NCBI RefSeq assembly: GCF_030317205.1
Contig: NZ_JASZYB010000004.1
Coordinates: 1-64,000 of the forward strand
Reading direction: 5' to 3'
Origin: Variovorax sp. J2L1-78
GTDB lineage: Bacteria > Pseudomonadota > Gammaproteobacteria > Burkholderiales > Burkholderiaceae_C
DNA: 64,000 bases
Shown: positions 61,538-64,000 of the stretch, one piece after another
How positions within the stretch are numbered: the stretch's first letter is position 1
Layout: the number at the start of each line of letters is the position of its first letter
The notes under the pieces: generated by a model
The model's database searches: none
What the model was told of the DNA's origin: nothing
Seen by the model: the letters and a program-made list of their open reading frames with translations, nothing else
Translations under genes and position numbers: made by a program

Positions 61538-63148
61538 CTACTTCTTGGCGGGCACCGCGTACTGGATCATCGTCTGCTGGTCGGCGCGGCCCTTGAAGCT
61601 CACGTCCTTCTTCATCGCCCACACCGAATGCTCGAAGTGGATCGGCAGCATCGCGAAGTCGGCCATCGCGAGCTCGCTGGCCTTGGCCAGCGTGGCGGCG
61701 CGCACCGTGTCGTCCATCTGCGTCGCCGAGTCGGCGACCAGCTTGTCCATCGCCGGGTTGGAGTAGCGGCTGCGGTTGGTCGTGCCCACGCCCTTGTCCT
61801 TGTTCGGCGTGACCAGCAGCGAATTCAGCGTGTTCGACATCTCGCCGGTCGCTGTGCCCCAACCGGCCAGGTAGGCGCTGTAGACATAGCTGTCGCGGTT
61901 CTTGAAGAACACGGCCGGCGCGTTGGCATCGATCGAGGTCTTCACGCCGATGCGCGTCCACATGGCGGCGAGCGTCTGCGCGACCTTGCTGTCGTTGATG
62001 TAGCGGCCGTTGGGCGTGCCCAACACGAGCGTGAAGCCGTTCGGGTAGCCGGCTTCCTTCAGCAGCGCCTTGGCCTTCTCGGGGTTCGGCTTGGCGGCGG
62101 TCGTGAGGTTCTTGCTGGCGCCGAACATCGGGTACGGCAGCAGTTGCGCGGCCGGCGACGCGACGCCGCCCATGGTGCGTGCGACCAGCGCCTGCCGATC
62201 GATGGCCAGCGACAGCGCCTCGCGCACACGCTTGTCGAGCAGCGGGTTCTTGCCGTTGGTGTCGGTGATGCCGGGCGTGGTCTCGCCGTTCTGGTCGAGC
62301 GCGACATAGATGACGCGGTTCGAGGCCTTGGTCTCGACCGTGAGCTTGGGCTCCTTCTTCAGGCGCTCCAGGTCGTCTGTCGGCGGGTCTTCCACCAGGT
62401 CGACGTCCCCCGCAAGCAGCGCCGCCGTGCGGGCGGCCGGGTTGCTGATGGGGCGGTAGATCACCTTGTCCCACGCGGGCGCCTTGCCCCAGTAGTTCGG
62501 GTTGCGCTCGAAGATGATTTCCGAGCCGCGCTTCCACGACACGAACTTGTACGGGCCGGTGCCCACCAGGCCGGTGCCGGCGTTCAGCTCGGTGGTGGTC
62601 TTGCCCTCGGGTGCCGAGCCCGCAGCGGCCTTGGCCGACATGATGGGCAGGCCCACCATGTTGATCGGCAGCAGCGGGTAGGGCTCGGTCGTGGTGATGC
62701 GCACCGTCAGCGCGTCGGGCGCCTCGATCTTCTCGACCTTCTGCAGATAGATCTTGAAGGACGACGGGCTGTTGGGCACCTTGGGCACGCGGTCGAAGGT
62801 GAACAACACGTCGGCCGAGGTCATCGGCGAGCCGTCGGAGAACTTGACGTTGGGCCGCAGCTTGAAGGTCCAGACATTGCCCTCGGCTTTCCAGGACTCC
62901 GCCAGGCAGGGCTCGGGCTTCAAGTCGGCATCGACGCACACCAGCGGGTCGAACAGTGTCTGCGACAGCTGGATGTTCGGCGTGAGCGCGTGGTACTGCG
63001 GGTCCATCGACGTGGGCTCGGTCTTCAGGGCGACGACCAGGTCACGCGCAAACACAGAACCCGAAAACGCGGCACCGGCAACGACGGCGGCGATCAGCAG
63101 GCGGCGCGCATGAGGCCGAAAGGATGCGGTTGAAGCAATGCCTCGCAT
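61538..63148 (-). CDS. Peptide-type ABC transporter substrate-binding protein (family 5)
   Basis: 536 residues from the ATG at 63148, which has GGAGAG upstream; in-frame starts at 63175 and 63277 are less likely. Sec signal peptide (ARRLLIAAVVAGAAFSGSVFA) split by its charge cluster, then an SBP_bac_5 fold: LVVALKTEPTSMDPQYHALT, FKLRPNVKFSDGSPMTSADV and GTGPYKFVSWKRGSEIIFER. It captures the substrate in the periplasm for the BCDF importer encoded downstream. Linkage to deacylases suggests N-blocked amino acids or small peptides, which is inference. Confidence 0.95.
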   Translation of the reverse strand: MRGIASTASFRPHARRLLIAAVVAGAAFSGSVFARDLVVALKTEPTSMDPQYHALTPNIQLSQTLFDPLVCVDADLKPEPCLAESWKAEGNVWTFKLRPNVKFSDGSPMTSADVLFTFDRVPKVPNSPSSFKIYLQKVEKIEAPDALTVRITTTEPYPLLPINMVGLPIMSAKAAAGSAPEGKTTTELNAGTGLVGTGPYKFVSWKRGSEIIFERNPNYWGKAPAWDKVIYRPISNPAARTAALLAGDVDLVEDPPTDDLERLKKEPKLTVETKASNRVIYVALDQNGETTPGITDTNGKNPLLDKRVREALSLAIDRQALVARTMGGVASPAAQLLPYPMFGASKNLTTAAKPNPEKAKALLKEAGYPNGFTLVLGTPNGRYINDSKVAQTLAAMWTRIGVKTSIDANAPAVFFKNRDSYVYSAYLAGWGTATGEMSNTLNSLLVTPNKDKGVGTTNRSRYSNPAMDKLVADSATQMDDTVRAATLAKASELAMADFAMLPIHFEHSVWAMKKDVSFKGRADQQTMIQYAVPAKK

Positions 63149-63318
63149 GTGTGTATCTCTCCAGAGCTGGGTCATAAAAAAAGCGCCTCGGCGCGTTGCG
63201 GGAGGAGCATGCAAGAAGTGCACCACTTTGCAGGTGCCCGCCGGATCAGGATAGGCGTGTGCACCAGGGTGATGCACCCGTGATAACCCGCTTCACATGC
63301 GAGCAGGCGCGCCGCCGT

Positions 63319-64000
63319 TCAGAGCGGCCGGGTGAGGTAGACCGCCTCGCGTCCGACGATCGTCCGCTGCGCCGGCATGAAGACGGTGCAGTCGTCACAG
63401 GGCGAACGAATTTCCTCGTCGCCGTTGGTCGCAATGAGCTCGCCCTTGGCGAAGGTTTCGAAGCCGATCAGCGGGCGCACGAAATGGAAGTTGGCGTCCT
63501 TGATCATGTGTGTCTGCAGCAGCTCGAAGCGCCGTTGCGGGCCGGGCGCCGGCGCCGCCGGATCCTTGTCGATCAGGCCGAAATGCGCGAGGAAACGCAA
63601 GGTCACGGTGGTGGCCAGGTCGGCGGCCGACTGCTTGAAATGCTGGCCGCACTCGACCACCATCGCCGCGCCCTTGCCGTCCGCCTTGCCGTGGTGGCCG
63701 TACTGGATCAGCGGCGTGCCGGAGCCCAGGCCGTTGGGCATGACCAGGTGCACCGCCGGAATGCCGACGGCCAGCGCCACTTCGGCGTTGCGCTCGTAGG
63801 CGGGGTAGACCCAGAAGGGCACCACGTCCTGGCTGGTGGAGTGGATGTCGAGGATGTAGTCGGCCGCGTCGATCACCGGGCGCAGCACGCGTGCGCGCCG
63901 CAGCTCGGGGCTGTCTTCGGTGCCGTCGAGCATCTCGGCCGACCAGATGCGGTTGAGGTTGTGCACGATCTGCCGGTTGTCGAAGGGCTTCTCGGCATCG
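63319..64000 (-). CDS. Succinylglutamate desuccinylase/aspartoacylase-family deacylase (partial)
   Basis: The C-terminal 226 residues; the 5' end lies outside the window (the frame is open to position 64000, DAEKPFDNRQIVHNLNRIW). Zinc-carboxypeptidase-like deacylase (M14 clan): zinc-ligand Asp/His segment ILDIHSTSQDVVPFWV and the catalytic-region VVECGQHF. Such enzymes remove acyl groups from N-acyl amino acids. It lies 170 bases upstream of the ABC binding-protein gene on the same strand, suggesting a joint function in using N-acylated compounds. Confidence 0.88.
   Translation of the reverse strand, partial: DAEKPFDNRQIVHNLNRIWSAEMLDGTEDSPELRRARVLRPVIDAADYILDIHSTSQDVVPFWVYPAYERNAEVALAVGIPAVHLVMPNGLGSGTPLIQYGHHGKADGKGAAMVVECGQHFKQSAADLATTVTLRFLAHFGLIDKDPAAPAPGPQRRFELLQTHMIKDANFHFVRPLIGFETFAKGELIATNGDEEIRSPCDDCTVFMPAQRTIVGREAVYLTRPL

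Overview
The window is high-GC DNA from a motile, flagellated betaproteobacterium. Gene content and protein style (FlgM/FlgN next to FlgA, five near-copy chemoreceptors, Comamonadaceae-type GlnRS with an N-terminal extension, Fec-type signalling, dipeptide ABC operon with amidohydrolases) best fit the Comamonadaceae, probably Variovorax or a close relative. This is inferred from protein resemblance only. I see no rRNA, tRNA, CRISPR array or transposase.

Layout. (1) 1-18.6 kb: flagellum and chemotaxis. On the minus strand flgBCDEFGHIJ runs into cheW and a row of receptors (mcp, mcp, Aer-like mcp, cheW, mcp cut by the window edge). Divergently on the plus strand lie flgA, flgM, flgN, a small membrane protein and a fifth receptor. 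(2) 18.7-21.0 kb: a small Tyr/Pro-repeat exported protein and glnS. (3) About 20.9-22.9 kb: a compact AT-rich island starting inside the 3' end of glnS. It carries a nucleotidyltransferase and a two-HxT (2H) phosphoesterase as a tight pair and is my best candidate for an undescribed system. (4) 23-24.4 kb: a membrane-anchored Mrr-type nuclease and a HIUase-like protein. (5) 24.5-30.9 kb: a thiol/oxidative-stress block with a TlpA-like thioredoxin, a response regulator, Ohr peroxidase and a Tat-type hydrolase facing a histidine kinase and DipZ across a promoter region with a large inverted repeat. (6) 30.9-34.3 kb: regulators and small redox enzymes. (7) 34.4-41.1 kb: a 5-oxoprolinase operon (DUF969, DUF979, pxpA, fused pxpB-pxpC, biotin carboxylase) divergent from a GntR regulator, with an operator-like palindrome between them. 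(8) 41.2-46.6 kb: housekeeping and accessory genes (RluE-type pseudouridine synthase, M23 peptidase, RidA, MFS exporter with divergent LysR). (9) 46.8-51.1 kb: an ECF sigma/FecR/TonB-receptor surface-signalling unit. (10) 51.1-56.7 kb: a degraded copy and an intact copy of an M20 aminoacylase in direct orientation, flanking a DUF3494/Ig-like lipoprotein and an OmpA protein. (11) 55.5-64 kb: an operon for a peptide-type ABC importer (A-B-C-D-F), an N-formylglutamate-type amidohydrolase and the M20 aminoacylase, with an M14-type deacylase upstream, cut by the window edge.

How the genes work together: region 1 builds the rod, hook and basal-body rings and supplies receptors and couplers for chemotaxis. 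FlgM/FlgN sit behind a near-consensus sigma-28 promoter. Region 5 looks like one divergent two-component regulon for thiol and peroxide stress. Region 7 is a 5-oxoproline salvage and transport unit. Region 11 looks like import of N-blocked amino acids or peptides followed by deacylation. Functions are assigned by reading the proteins; no database search was possible.
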